Shown here: piece after piece, positions 1 through 9,358 of the stretch | Layout: the number at the start of each line of letters is the position of its first letter | Position numbering within the stretch: position 1 is the first letter of the stretch | Assembly: GCA_015228875.1 (NCBI GenBank) | Contig: JADGCS010000043.1 | Span: 1 to 35,177 of the forward strand | Reading direction: 5' to 3' | Length of the DNA: 35,177 bases | Source of the DNA: Deltaproteobacteria bacterium | Lineage (GTDB): Bacteria > UBA10199 > JADGCS01 | Position numbers and translations under genes: made by a program | The notes under the pieces: generated by a model | What the model was told of the DNA's origin: nothing | The model's input: only the letters and a program-made list of their open reading frames with translations | Databases searched by the model: none

Positions 1-405
<405 letters not shown>

Positions 406-589
406 TTCTTGTTATGGCTTGGGTAGTAAATGAAAATTTGCAACCTACGCTCAAACGGAATTGTAATGACGTGCCTTGAAACGCTCGTTTCGTTTAATTT
501 ACGAAACATGTTTATTGATGCAAAAATAAATATGGTCTCCTGTGCAAGATTTAAAGCAGGTGTGCGTGGTAAGGCCACCTGCAATATTT
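406..589 (+). other. 23S-5S internal transcribed spacer
   Basis: This is the spacer between the 23S and 5S genes. It contains two hairpin-forming segments: TTTCGT/ACGAAA near 489-507, and a 7-bp perfect stem GCAGGTG (556-562) with CACCTGC (576-582) just before 5S. These are probably processing stems in the rRNA precursor, by analogy with other rRNA operons. No tRNA cloverleaf is recognisable here. Confidence 0.7.
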
Positions 590-705
590 TCTGGTGATAA
601 TGCCGACGTGGTCACACCCGATCCCATTCCGAACTCGGAAGTTAAGCACGTGAGGGCCGATGATACTGCTGGGTTACCCCTGTGGGAAAGTAGGACGTTG
701 CCAGG
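590..705 (+). rRNA. rrf: 5S ribosomal RNA
   Basis: The gene contains the classic 5S core CCCATTCCGAACTCGGAAG (loop B/helix III region) at about 622-640 and GTGGGAAAGTAGGACG at 682-697. The terminal helix is CTGG at 591-594 pairing with CCAG at 701-704. The length of about 116 nt fits the family. It lies about 185 nt behind 23S in the same transcription unit and is followed directly by a strong intrinsic terminator. Boundaries are good to a few bases. Confidence 0.96.
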
Positions 706-719
706 ATTAATTTAAAGAA

Positions 720-751
720 CCCCGCTATCGCAAGGTAGCGGGGTTTTTTTT
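720..751 (+). terminator. Intrinsic terminator of the rRNA operon
   Basis: A 10-bp stem, CCCCGCTATC (720-729) with GGTAGCGGGG (734-743), has a tetraloop GCAA and is followed by eight T. This is a textbook Rho-independent terminator, placed 15 nt behind 5S. It ends the rRNA transcript and sits about 25 nt before the tpx start codon, so tpx needs its own promoter or read-through. Confidence 0.95.
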
Positions 752-776
752 GATTTATAATTTGGAGAATAGATTT

Positions 777-1271
777 ATGACACAGATAAAATTTAAAGGT
801 ACTCCCGCAAATACCATTGGCAGCCTTCCAAGGACGGGTGCAATGGCCCCTGATTTTAATTTGGTCAACACCAGCCTTGAAGAAGTAACCCTTGCCTCTT
901 TTGGGGGTAAACAAAAGGTCCTTAATATTTTTCCCAGCGTTGACACCCCGGTCTGCGCTATGTCAGTCAGAAGATTCAACACTCTGGCGTCTCAAAAGGA
1001 TAACACTGTGGTCCTCTGCATATCTGCGGATCTTCCCTTTGCATTTAAACGCTTTTGCGGGGCAGAGGGGATAAATAACGTTCAGACACTCTCAACCTTT
1101 CGCTCCGACTTTGCCAGAAATTACGGTGTTGCCTTGACAGACTCTCCACTCAAGGGCCTGTGTTCCAGGGCTGTTGTTGTACTTAACCAAGACAACAAAG
1201 TACTCTACACCGAACAGGTTGACGAGATCACCCAAGAACCCGACTACGACAGGGCATTGGCCGTGCTGTGA
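777..1271 (+). CDS. tpx: Thiol peroxidase (Tpx, atypical 2-Cys peroxiredoxin)
   Basis: Tpx reduces hydrogen and alkyl hydroperoxides using thioredoxin. The 164-aa product matches the family along its whole length, with the peroxidatic cysteine in [13 protein letters not shown] (Cys60) and the resolving cysteine in RFCGAEG (Cys94). The family blocks [21 protein letters not shown] and DEITQEPDY are also present. The start is taken at ATG 777 because GGAG at 764-767 lies at a good distance; an in-frame upstream start at 750 would fall inside the rRNA terminator and has no ribosome-binding site. The E. coli protein is about 168 aa, so the gene is complete. It follows the rRNA operon and is probably a single-gene unit. 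In the periplasm or cytoplasm it would serve in oxidative-stress defence; no signal peptide is visible. Confidence 0.96.
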   Translation: MTQIKFKGTPANTIGSLPRTGAMAPDFNLVNTSLEEVTLASFGGKQKVLNIFPSVDTPVCAMSVRRFNTLASQKDNTVVLCISADLPFAFKRFCGAEGINNVQTLSTFRSDFARNYGVALTDSPLKGLCSRAVVVLNQDNKVLYTEQVDEITQEPDYDRALAVL

Positions 1272-1479
1272 CTTTTGTATTTGTTGTTCCACTTACAGTC
1301 CTGATACTCTTTTGTTGGCCTTTTTTTAATGTGACATTTTAATTGTAGAACGGGAACAGACCCCACAGTCCAAATGCCCCAACCGCATATAAAATCCCTT
1401 TGTTCATTCATCTCCTTCTCATCTGATCAGATCGAAGTGGGTGAAGGGTTTGGGCTGGTTCAAACGGCAAGGATGGGCC

Positions 1480-3330
1480 CTATTTTAATTCCAGCTCCAT
1501 GAGTTTTTCTTTGGGGTCATCGGTGGTCTTGCAGACAAATTTCATCTTTTCAAAGACGTGAAGCATGGCACCGTTGTCGGATCTGACAAGACCGGAGAAC
1601 CTTGCAATACCGCGCTTTGTGGCAATTTTAAGCATGTGTTCCAGAAGAACGCTGGACATACCAAGGCCGCGTTTGCTTTCTTTGGCTACAAAGGCTGACT
1701 CGGCAGTGTTGGTTTCCTGATTTAAAAAATAACGGCCAACAGCATGAATGACCTCGCGCGGGCCCTGTCTTTCTATGATGCAGAGGGCGAGGTTCTTTTT
1801 TTGATCGACATTGACAAGATCGTAGGCTCTTTCGCGCGTCATGTTTTTTGGAACATAACGGTAGCGTTGCAGGAGCGTTTCTTTGTTGTGTGAGTAAAAA
1901 AATTCTTGAAGACGCCTTTCGTCGGAGGAATGCAGGGGCCTCAAAATGTATTCTTTGTTGTCTTTGAGCTTGAGTTTGATGAGCGCGACATCGCCGAGTT
2001 CCTTCATTTCGACAGGTTCTTTTGTCTGGTATGCGGGAACCCAGAAGGACTCTCTGACCTCTTTCATGAGTTCTTCGCGAAACTTGGGGTGCGCAATTTG
2101 TATGAGTTCCAGCGCTCTTTCGCGGACGCTGCGTCCTCTTAAAGTGGCAATGCCGTATTCTGTAACAACATAGTGGACGTCCCCTCTTGAGGTGACGACA
2201 CCGGAGCCTTTTGAAATGCAGGGGACGATTTTCGAAAGTGTGTCTCCCTTGGCCGTTGAGGGGAGTGCAATGATGGGTTTGCCGCCACGGCTCATGGCTG
2301 CCCCTCTGATAAAATCAACCTGTCCGCCAATACCGCTGAAAAAACGGCGTCCGACGGAATCGGATACCACCTGACCTGTCAGGTCAACCTCGATGGCGCT
2401 GTTGATCGCCACCATCTTGTCGTTTTGAGCGATGATGGTCGGTTTATTTATGTACTCGCTGGGATGGAACTCGACATGTGGGTTGTTGTGACAGAAATCG
2501 TAGGTCTTTTGAGTGCCGATAACAAAGGACGTGATGGTTTTACCTTTATGAATGGTCTTTTTTTCGTTGTTGATGATACCACTGTGTATGAGATCAAGCA
2601 CGCCGTCGCTGAACATTTCGGTGTGAATGCCGAGATCCCTGTGTGATCCGAGACATTGCAGAACCGCGTCTGGAATTTTGCCAATGCCCATCTGCAGCGT
2701 GCTGCCGTCCTCGATAAGGCTGGCCACGTATTGTCCGATCCTGAGTGTTGTTTCGTCCTGTTTGGCGGGGAAGAGTTCGGGCAGGTGATCGTTGGATTCT
2801 ATACAGGCGTCTATTTTATCGATATGGATAAAACTCTGTCCGTATGTTCTGGGCATGCGCGGGTTGATTTGCGCGATGATATGCTGCGCAGCCCTGCAGG
2901 CTGCAGAGACAATATCGATGGAGACGCCAAGCGAACAATACCCGTATTCATCTGGCGGTGTGACCTGAATCAGTGCCACATCGATGGGGAGGATTCCTTC
3001 TAAAAAAAGACTGGGGATTTCGGACAGAAAACATGGGGTGTAGTCGGCAAGCCCCTTGCAGACAGCCTCGCGGCTCCCATGAGAGAGAAAGAGGGAATTA
3101 ACCTTGACTTTGTCTTTGTATTTTTCGGTGGTCCAAGGGCTGTCTCCCATGGTGAGGATGTGAACGGCCTCGAGGTCAAAATGACTTGGGGCGTGTTCCA
3201 AAAAAAAATTGATGAGTGTGTGAGGACACGCGGCACCTGAACCAATAAAAATCCTGGAACCGGGTCTTAATAATTTTGCCAAAACAGCAGGGGTTAATTT
3301 TTTTTCTTCTCTTGGTTGATTGATAAGCAC
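1480..3330 (-). CDS. Acetyl-CoA hydrolase/transferase family protein with C-terminal GNAT domain
   Basis: Members of this class I CoA-transferase family move CoA between acyl-CoA and carboxylates (for example acetate, succinate or 4-hydroxybutyrate). Start GTG 3330 is chosen because AGGAG lies 8 nt upstream. It gives 616 aa and puts the glutamate of the GIHTEMFSDG motif at residue 238, the catalytic Glu number in clostridial 4-hydroxybutyrate CoA-transferase. Residues about 1-185 are the N-terminal and about 265-430 the C-terminal CoA-transferase halves (EYGIATLRGRS near 391-401). Residues about 460-616 form a GNAT acetyltransferase domain with a motif-A segment KRGLGMS (553-559). An upstream in-frame GTG at 3426 would add 32 aa but lacks a Shine-Dalgarno sequence. 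The CoA-transferase/GNAT fusion is known in Proteobacteria; the exact substrate and the target of the GNAT part cannot be read from sequence. It follows the DUF4407 gene on the same strand. Confidence 0.9.
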   Translation of the reverse strand: MLINQPREEKKLTPAVLAKLLRPGSRIFIGSGAACPHTLINFFLEHAPSHFDLEAVHILTMGDSPWTTEKYKDKVKVNSLFLSHGSREAVCKGLADYTPCFLSEIPSLFLEGILPIDVALIQVTPPDEYGYCSLGVSIDIVSAACRAAQHIIAQINPRMPRTYGQSFIHIDKIDACIESNDHLPELFPAKQDETTLRIGQYVASLIEDGSTLQMGIGKIPDAVLQCLGSHRDLGIHTEMFSDGVLDLIHSGIINNEKKTIHKGKTITSFVIGTQKTYDFCHNNPHVEFHPSEYINKPTIIAQNDKMVAINSAIEVDLTGQVVSDSVGRRFFSGIGGQVDFIRGAAMSRGGKPIIALPSTAKGDTLSKIVPCISKGSGVVTSRGDVHYVVTEYGIATLRGRSVRERALELIQIAHPKFREELMKEVRESFWVPAYQTKEPVEMKELGDVALIKLKLKDNKEYILRPLHSSDERRLQEFFYSHNKETLLQRYRYVPKNMTRERAYDLVNVDQKKNLALCIIERQGPREVIHAVGRYFLNQETNTAESAFVAKESKRGLGMSSVLLEHMLKIATKRGIARFSGLVRSDNGAMLHVFEKMKFVCKTTDDPKEKLMELELK

Positions 3331-3436
3331 AGATTTGTCTCCTGTTAAAATGTTTGGGGCTTCTAACAGAAGACAAGGCCGAATGTAAACAGAAATGATT
3401 GAAAAAAAGGGACGGGATTGAGGCACGCATGGAGCA

Positions 3437-4486
3437 CTAACCCTTGCGGTTGACCACTCTCAGGGCATCGTTGTCGGCAGAGTTTCTGTTTGTCAGGAGC
3501 CTGATTTTCTCCTGTGCCTGATGATCAAGTTTTGCGATCTGTTCCAGATTAAAAACGGCAAAGGTATGCTCGTGAACCTTGAGAAGATCATCGTACGGTC
3601 CTTTGCTGGTGATCAGTTTGACAAAGAGAGGGGCTGTTTCAATTGCCATGAAAAGGAACATGATAAACCAGTTTGCCATATTGATAGGATCGCTTTTGTC
3701 AGAGATATTTCTCAAGGCATAGAGTCTTGCTGCAAGCCCGTTGTATTTGTCCCGCTCAAGATTGACCAGATCGGAGTTCAGCGTGGTATCAATGGTCTTG
3801 ATTTCTTCCAGTCTCGCATCAATCAATGGCTGGTATGTATCAACAGTCAAAGCCAGTTCCTCTTCTGCAAGATCCAGGTGTTTCTTTTTTATTTTAAAGA
3901 TGGGGCCAAGGCTTGCCCTCTTGGAGCCGCCTGTGCCGTCTGCCTCCTGCTGAGCGACGATCTGGAGTTCATCCCGTTTTTTTGTTCTGACGTTGATTTC
4001 TTTTCTAAACTTGTCGATTTCCTTGTTGAGTCTGTCAATCCGGGGCTGGTGTCTTGCCTTCACCTTGTCTTCTTGTTCCTTAAAGATTGATTGTTCCATC
4101 AGAATCAGTTCTGCGTTGATCTCTGGTTCAAAAATTTTAAGTTCCAGTGGCTTTGAAATAATGATGGCCAGCAGTATCGCCAGAATGATACGCGGGAAGG
4201 CGAGACGGAACTCAATCCAGAAGTTTCCTTCCTTTTTCATGCTCGAAACAATAAAGCGGTCGAGATTAAAAATCATGCTTCCCCACACCACGCCGAACAA
4301 CACCGCTATAATACTTGAGCTGAAAACAGTATGGAGCGCGTAAGCACCGGCAAAGAAGGCAAAGAACCCCGTGAAGAAGACGGTGGCACCGATACCCATG
4401 TATTTGTTGTACTCACCCGGACATTTTTTAAGGATGTCCAGATTGGAACCCGAACAGTATAAGAAAAACTTTTCTAAAAAATACAT
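3437..4486 (-). CDS. DUF4407 domain-containing membrane protein
   Basis: The product has 349 aa from ATG 4486, with GGAG four bases upstream; a longer GTG start at 4522 is less likely. It begins with the family's cysteine-rich motif FFLYCSGSNLDILKKCPGEYNKY, followed by membrane segments at about 31-51, 57-75 and 98-112. The DUF4407 signature FNLDRFIVSS is at 73-82. A long charged coiled-coil region follows (about 120-260), then a fourth membrane segment at about 271-293 and a soluble tail. The function of DUF4407 is unknown; the architecture suggests a membrane-anchored coiled coil. The stop lies about 105 nt before the preferred start of the CoA-transferase gene on the same strand, so the two may be co-transcribed. 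Confidence 0.85.
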   Translation of the reverse strand: MYFLEKFFLYCSGSNLDILKKCPGEYNKYMGIGATVFFTGFFAFFAGAYALHTVFSSSIIAVLFGVVWGSMIFNLDRFIVSSMKKEGNFWIEFRLAFPRIILAILLAIIISKPLELKIFEPEINAELILMEQSIFKEQEDKVKARHQPRIDRLNKEIDKFRKEINVRTKKRDELQIVAQQEADGTGGSKRASLGPIFKIKKKHLDLAEEELALTVDTYQPLIDARLEEIKTIDTTLNSDLVNLERDKYNGLAARLYALRNISDKSDPINMANWFIMFLFMAIETAPLFVKLITSKGPYDDLLKVHEHTFAVFNLEQIAKLDHQAQEKIRLLTNRNSADNDALRVVNRKG

Positions 4487-4894
4487 ACCACTCCAACCGG
4501 CACAAAGCCAAGGGCACCACACACCGTGTCCGCTACCGGCGGGCGCCGAGACTCACCGCGGAAAAAAGACATGTTGTTGCAAACCCACGGCATCCAGGAT
4601 GCCTTGCAAAACACATTTTTCAACAGTATCCACTATTATAAACTAAATCACCGACACACTTTCCCCCCGTATCGATGCCTTGTGATGCGTTCACTTGCGC
4701 TGTCTTTCGTTTACAAAGTCCTTTTAGTTTAGCACAAAAAATCGTGTTTGGTAAAAGGTGTTTTTATTATTTTTTAAATATAGTAATTCCAAGAGGTTGG
4801 GTGTTAGGCTTGGCGGAGATGAGGCTTAACTCAGGGGGCACTCGGCGACGGAGGTGTTTCTGGAGGCTTCTGAAGGAATTCAACCGGATCAAAG
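4487..4894. other. Intergenic region between DUF4407 gene and kinase/TPR regulator
   Basis: About 400 bp without a convincing gene. On the minus strand a TATAAT hexamer lies at 4635-4640, about 150 nt before the DUF4407 start, but no good -35 box lies 17 bp upstream of it, so it is only a weak promoter candidate. Short open frames on the plus strand have no ribosome-binding site and no family resemblance. The region just behind the regulator stop (4740-4890) is A/T-rich with no clear terminator hairpin. Confidence 0.5.
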
Positions 4895-7800
4895 TCAAGT
4901 GAGTAACTTGTATTCCTCTATTTTTTTATAGAGAGTCAGCCTTGAAATCCCCAGGGCCTTTGCTGTGCTGCTTTTGTTTCCGTTAAAGTGTTTGAGGGTC
5001 CTGATTAAAATTTCTTTTTCGTAATCCTGCAGTGTTTTTTTGGGATTAAATGCAAAACCGTCTTGAGCGGAAGGGGCTTTTGTTTGTCCAGTCTGTGAAG
5101 AATTGTTGATCATGAGACCAAGCTCATTCTTGATTGACTTGCAACTGTTTTCCAGATCAAGGGTCTTGTCAATAATCAGCCCCAGCAGTTTTTGAGGGTC
5201 TTGTGTGTTGATGAGCGAACGGCTCAGAGAGAGGGGGGGGGTGTCGGCGCCTTGCGGGGGAGAAGGCGGACTGACAGAAGGCTCGGGCTGCCCTGCGGTC
5301 GGGGAGGCACTTTGTTGGTTGAAGTCTGCGCATTCTTCAAGAAAACGTTTTATTTTAGATTGCCCGCGGTATGTCTGTTGATACTCATCCGGCAGTGATG
5401 ATGCGATTGTATTGATGATGCAGTCTGCCTTTGTAAAATACGCCCCGGCCTTGTCCTGATCACCCTCTTTAACCGCTTTACGAGCCATGAAATGGTAGAC
5501 CTGCCATAGAAATTCCCTTTGTCCAGTTTTTTCGGCGCGTTCTACAAGTTCAAGATCACCGGGACAGGGCGGGATGAGCGCGGATTCATTTCTGTCAATA
5601 TCAGGTACTTCATTTAATTCCTCTCGCAGCAGGTCGTATGCCGACTTGAATTCATCATCGTCTGACGGGGGCGCGATTTCGTTAAAAAGATGACTTGCCT
5701 CGGCATATTCCCTGCGTTCAAGTTTTAAATCGGCAAGGTTAAGGAGAGACCATGCTGCGAGGTCTGACAGATTGTTTTTCTCGGCCCTTCTGAGGGCGCT
5801 TTTAAACCCCGACAGTGCCTTGTCGTCATCCTCAAGGTTACGCCACATACAGCCGACGGAGAGATCAAACCAGCCCGAAAGCCCCTCGTCTGCAATGTCA
5901 CTGGCGAGCTTATGGCCGCTCCTCAAGTATTTGAGGGTTTCATCGTTAAGCCCAAGCTGTTGTGCTGTGTTGGCGAGCATTAATAAATTTTGGGACAGTG
6001 TCTTTTTGTTTCCGTAACGCGCCTGATAACCCGCCAGTTTTTTGAGCAGGTTAAGGCTTGTGGCATACTCACATTTCTTTGTGTGCGCGGTGATGAGATG
6101 ACCAAGGATAGGGATCATCAAATGGTAGATTTTTTTTTCTTCTGCAAAGTGAAAGGCCTGAGTGAGTGTTGCGATGGCCTCTGTCAGACGGCCGGCACGG
6201 AGCAGTACATAGCCTCTTGTGCCATGGGCGGCGATTGTTTTTGTGATTTGAGTTTGGTCGCTGTCTTTGGTCTGTTTTTTTAACCGTTTCAGGGCCTCAT
6301 CGTACAGTCCTTCGTGACACAGGGCGAGACATAAATTGTTTGCTGACAACTCTGCTGATATATTTGTCTTGTCTGCTTCTGTTGTGGTTTCTTTTGTCAG
6401 AGTTTTCTCAAATATCAGACGGGCCTGTCTGTAGTGACCGGACTGAAGATCAATATTTGCAATGGCGTTGCGGAGGCCTGTGTTCCGGGCATGATCTTGT
6501 GATGAAGCCTCCAGGGCCTTTTCGAAGGCTTCGCGGGCCATGGGAAGTTTTTGCTGTTTGTAATAAAATAATCCCAGTGTTTCAAAATAAGAGCTGCTTT
6601 TAATTTCACGGGATTGTTTGAGGAGGGCTTGAGCCTCCTTGAGATTCCCAAGATGGATCAAGAGAGTCGCGGCTTTTAATGCGAGCGTGACAAAAGTTTT
6701 TGTGTTTTTATTATAAAAGGACAGGAGTCGTGTGAGGCAACGGGCTGCAGAATAAAAATCGCCGCTTTCTTCCAACCCTTGACTGGCTCTGATGCAGGCC
6801 CTTTGCGCCTGTTCTTTAAGCCCGGCACGCACAAAATGAAACCCAAGTTCCTCAAAACTGATTTTGGGTGAGTGCCCAAGTCCCGTGGCGATTTTTTCAT
6901 GGAGTTTTTTCTTGTGCCGCCCCGTCAGTGAATTATTAATCTCGAGGGCCAGTGTTTGACTGGCAGCGCGATAGTGATTTTCGTGTGTTTTGGTAATCAG
7001 TCCGAGGTCACGCAGTTGTTTTAAAGAGGCAAGAATATTTTCTGTGTCAGCTCGGAGAATCTCACAGAGCTCCCTCTCGGCCACCGACCTAAAAATGAGG
7101 GAGATGATGTTTAACAGATCCTTCTGTGTTCTATCGAGCGAGTCGACCCTTGATTTGTAGATAGATTTGATATTTGACGGTGGCAGGAATTTTTTTAAAT
7201 CCGTCCTCTGAATCTGATTCGTGTCCTTCGGGATGTGCGGTGCCAGAAGTTTGAGCCCTTCTCGCATCACGAGAGGAATCCCCTGCGAGTATTCGTGTAC
7301 GAGAGATGCGAGTGGCTCCCATGCCGTGTCCGGTCCCCAGATTTGATTAAGATAATGGAGGACATCCTCGGGTTGGAGTGGATCAAGTTTGACCAAGCCC
7401 GAAGCAGGTTCCTGAACCGCAAGAACTATAAGAATCCGGGCATCGAGGTTTTCATCTTCTGCAAGTTCCAATCGTTCGCCGAGGTGTTTGATGCAATCTG
7501 CGGAGTCCTTGTCTGCCAAGTGAAAGTCATCAAGGATGAGGCAGAGGGGTTTTTGCATCGAAATATCGATCATGTGATCGCATCTGCGATGCAGCTTGAG
7601 TTTGTTGTCGACCGATGCCGCGGTGTTCAAGAGCGTGTCTGATTCGTGCTTAAAGAAACGGCCTGTTTTATCTTCAATCTTTTTCCATGTAGATGACGCA
7701 CGGTCACATTGAATATCCACAATCAGCACGTCATCAAGTTCAAGGTGAGTTCTCAACTCTTTCAAGATTCTGGTTTTACCTATGCCCTGAGCCCCGAAGA

Positions 7801-8767
7801 CTCCACAGGTGTGATGTCTGATATTTTTTTTCTGTATCACAGATTGATAGGTGTTGAGGATGTCCTGTATGACGGCATCTCTGCCGACCAAGGGACCATG
7901 AGGGGGGGTATGCAGGGAAAATTTTTGCAGGGTGGCCCCGTATTTATGTTGATGGGACGCACTGAGAAAGCTCAAGGCGGCTCTGGCGTTCGCAAAACGT
8001 TTGGATGGTATTTTATTTAAGAGAGTTGAGATGAACTCTGTCATGTAAGGGGGGATGTCTTTTCTGTCCCCGATAACATTCCTGTCCCCATGTTGATGCA
8101 GGTGCCATTCGATGATTTTGCTACGATTTGCGGGATCAAAGGGCCATTGACCTGACAGGATGCGCAGGCACAACATGCCGAGTGCGTAAAGGTCAACTTG
8201 CTCGCCCCTGTCTTGTGACTGCTTGATCGCTTCGGGCGCCATGCAGGGGAGGTTCTCTATGGGCAGCTTGTGTAAATTTTTGAGTCGTGGTTCCATTTGA
8301 GGGGCAAGGAGTTTGACGTGAGGATGGTGCTGATCTTCCCTGATCAAGATTTTTTTTGGTTTGATATCAAAATGAAACAGACCGCGCGCGTGCATGCAGT
8401 CGAGGGCGGTCAGTATTTGAACTAATATTTCTTCGAAGAAGTCGACGGGTTTGTTTTGGCACGCCTTGATGATTTCGGTGCCCTCGCAGATTTCCGAGGT
8501 GAAAAAAAATCTTTTTTCGTCCCTTGTTGAGCCAAAGTGATAAATCCGGGCAATATGGGGGTGATCTATTTCTGACCAAAGGGTCAATGCGTGTTTTAGG
8601 CGAGCCCTGTGTTTGGCATCGAGCGGGTTTTGTTGTAAGAATGTGAGAGCGACCTCTTGCTTGTCTGCAAGGTCTACGACATGGCAGGTTTCACCTGACT
8701 TGCCACTTTCAGACTTGTTGATGATCTGATAGTCGCCTGAGCTTGTTTTAAGCACTGTGTCACTCAT
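4895..8767 (-). CDS. Multidomain regulator: pseudokinase - AAA/STAND ATPase - TPR - Fis-type HTH
   Basis: The 1290-aa protein has four parts. Residues about 10-270 resemble a Ser/Thr protein kinase. The VAIK position reads VALTF (Thr42 where Lys is expected), the catalytic loop reads HFDIKPKKIL (132-141, Asn replaced by Lys), and the DFG site is replaced by KLLAPQ (152-157), while MAPE of subdomain VIII remains. The domain is therefore probably catalytically dead. Residues about 290-600 are a P-loop ATPase with Walker A GAQGIGKT (325-332) and Walker B LCLILDD (408-414). Residues about 640-1100 are TPR-like helical repeats. The last 45 residues form a Fis-family helix-turn-helix (GNKSSTAKALGISRLTLYKK). 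The layout resembles PknK/MalT-like signal-transducing ATPases that couple ligand sensing to transcription. A proline/serine linker lies at about 1165-1190. There is no obvious Shine-Dalgarno before ATG 8767. The target genes are unknown. Confidence 0.88.
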   Translation of the reverse strand: MSDTVLKTSSGDYQIINKSESGKSGETCHVVDLADKQEVALTFLQQNPLDAKHRARLKHALTLWSEIDHPHIARIYHFGSTRDEKRFFFTSEICEGTEIIKACQNKPVDFFEEILVQILTALDCMHARGLFHFDIKPKKILIREDQHHPHVKLLAPQMEPRLKNLHKLPIENLPCMAPEAIKQSQDRGEQVDLYALGMLCLRILSGQWPFDPANRSKIIEWHLHQHGDRNVIGDRKDIPPYMTEFISTLLNKIPSKRFANARAALSFLSASHQHKYGATLQKFSLHTPPHGPLVGRDAVIQDILNTYQSVIQKKNIRHHTCGVFGAQGIGKTRILKELRTHLELDDVLIVDIQCDRASSTWKKIEDKTGRFFKHESDTLLNTAASVDNKLKLHRRCDHMIDISMQKPLCLILDDFHLADKDSADCIKHLGERLELAEDENLDARILIVLAVQEPASGLVKLDPLQPEDVLHYLNQIWGPDTAWEPLASLVHEYSQGIPLVMREGLKLLAPHIPKDTNQIQRTDLKKFLPPSNIKSIYKSRVDSLDRTQKDLLNIISLIFRSVAERELCEILRADTENILASLKQLRDLGLITKTHENHYRAASQTLALEINNSLTGRHKKKLHEKIATGLGHSPKISFEELGFHFVRAGLKEQAQRACIRASQGLEESGDFYSAARCLTRLLSFYNKNTKTFVTLALKAATLLIHLGNLKEAQALLKQSREIKSSSYFETLGLFYYKQQKLPMAREAFEKALEASSQDHARNTGLRNAIANIDLQSGHYRQARLIFEKTLTKETTTEADKTNISAELSANNLCLALCHEGLYDEALKRLKKQTKDSDQTQITKTIAAHGTRGYVLLRAGRLTEAIATLTQAFHFAEEKKIYHLMIPILGHLITAHTKKCEYATSLNLLKKLAGYQARYGNKKTLSQNLLMLANTAQQLGLNDETLKYLRSGHKLASDIADEGLSGWFDLSVGCMWRNLEDDDKALSGFKSALRRAEKNNLSDLAAWSLLNLADLKLERREYAEASHLFNEIAPPSDDDEFKSAYDLLREELNEVPDIDRNESALIPPCPGDLELVERAEKTGQREFLWQVYHFMARKAVKEGDQDKAGAYFTKADCIINTIASSLPDEYQQTYRGQSKIKRFLEECADFNQQSASPTAGQPEPSVSPPSPPQGADTPPLSLSRSLINTQDPQKLLGLIIDKTLDLENSCKSIKNELGLMINNSSQTGQTKAPSAQDGFAFNPKKTLQDYEKEILIRTLKHFNGNKSSTAKALGISRLTLYKKIEEYKLLT

Positions 8768-9358
8768 AAATGGGGAGACTGTTTTTGAAAGGTCCTCACT
8801 CTACCAAGAGGTTCACGAGAGTTGGTGAGGACACAATCAAAAGTGTTAATTTATTTTACAATAATCTGGATAAAAAAATAACAATTATTTTGATCAATAA
8901 ATAAATATTAATAATAACGGTAATATGCAGCTGCCCCTTTTTTTGCATGCAGATGCCACGTACCCCTGCCATGCAGGTGCCACATACCTTGTCCACCGCT
9001 GTCCCGTGCCGTGCGTACACATACCCAGGTGCCAAATACCCTGTGTCCAGGTATCACATACCCATGCCGTGGAAACTTGTTGCCAGGTACTTTGCGATAA
9101 ACTTGGTGCTAGGTACTTTGCTGTGAAAACTTGGTGCCAAAAAACTTGGTGCCAAAAACTTGGTGCCAGGTACTTTGCGATGAAATACTTTAACACATGA
9201 TGGGCCGCGTGTTTTATTCTGTGTCCTTATTTATATTGACGTCTGATGTGAAGCTGTTTAATGGGCTTTCTTCAATAAATACAGCGGGGTGTTTCTGATG
9301 TTAAATGACGTTTGCGTTTGCAAACATGATTTAATGATCAAGGCACCGGCCATTCATT
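8768..9358. other. Intergenic region with degenerate repeats, upstream of both flanking genes
   Basis: This is the divergent intergenic region between the regulator (minus) and the EF-G paralogue (plus). Positions 8768-8930 are very A/T-rich and could hold the regulator's promoter. 8950-9190 is a repeat field (separate entry). A perfect 10-bp palindrome GTTTGCAAAC lies at 9316-9325, 34 bp before the EF-G start, and could be an operator. Open frames on both strands inside the repeats encode only low-complexity peptides and are not regarded as genes. Confidence 0.6.
8950..9190. repeat. Degenerate GGTGCCA-based tandem repeats
   Basis: The first half (8950-9065) carries about four copies of a unit close to AGGTGCCACATACC with variable spacers. 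The second half (9072-9182) carries about five copies, some shortened, of a unit close to AAACTTGGTGCCAGGTAC followed by TTTGCGAT. The core GGTGCCAGGTAC occurs again at 22078-22090, about 13 kb away, also in a non-coding region. The copies have diverged in both sequence and length. No direct-repeat/spacer regularity of the CRISPR type is present. Confidence 0.8.

Noticed and set aside
642..914. Open frame antisense to 5S rRNA
   Set aside because: It overlaps the 5S gene, its terminator and the start of tpx; it is a by-product of rRNA sequence.
4526..4732. Plus-strand open frame between two minus-strand genes
   Set aside because: No ribosome-binding site, irregular composition and no family resemblance.
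8894..9200. Overlapping open frames on both strands (about 90-100 aa)
   Set aside because: They translate the GGTGCCA repeats into low-complexity peptides with no ribosome-binding site on either strand.
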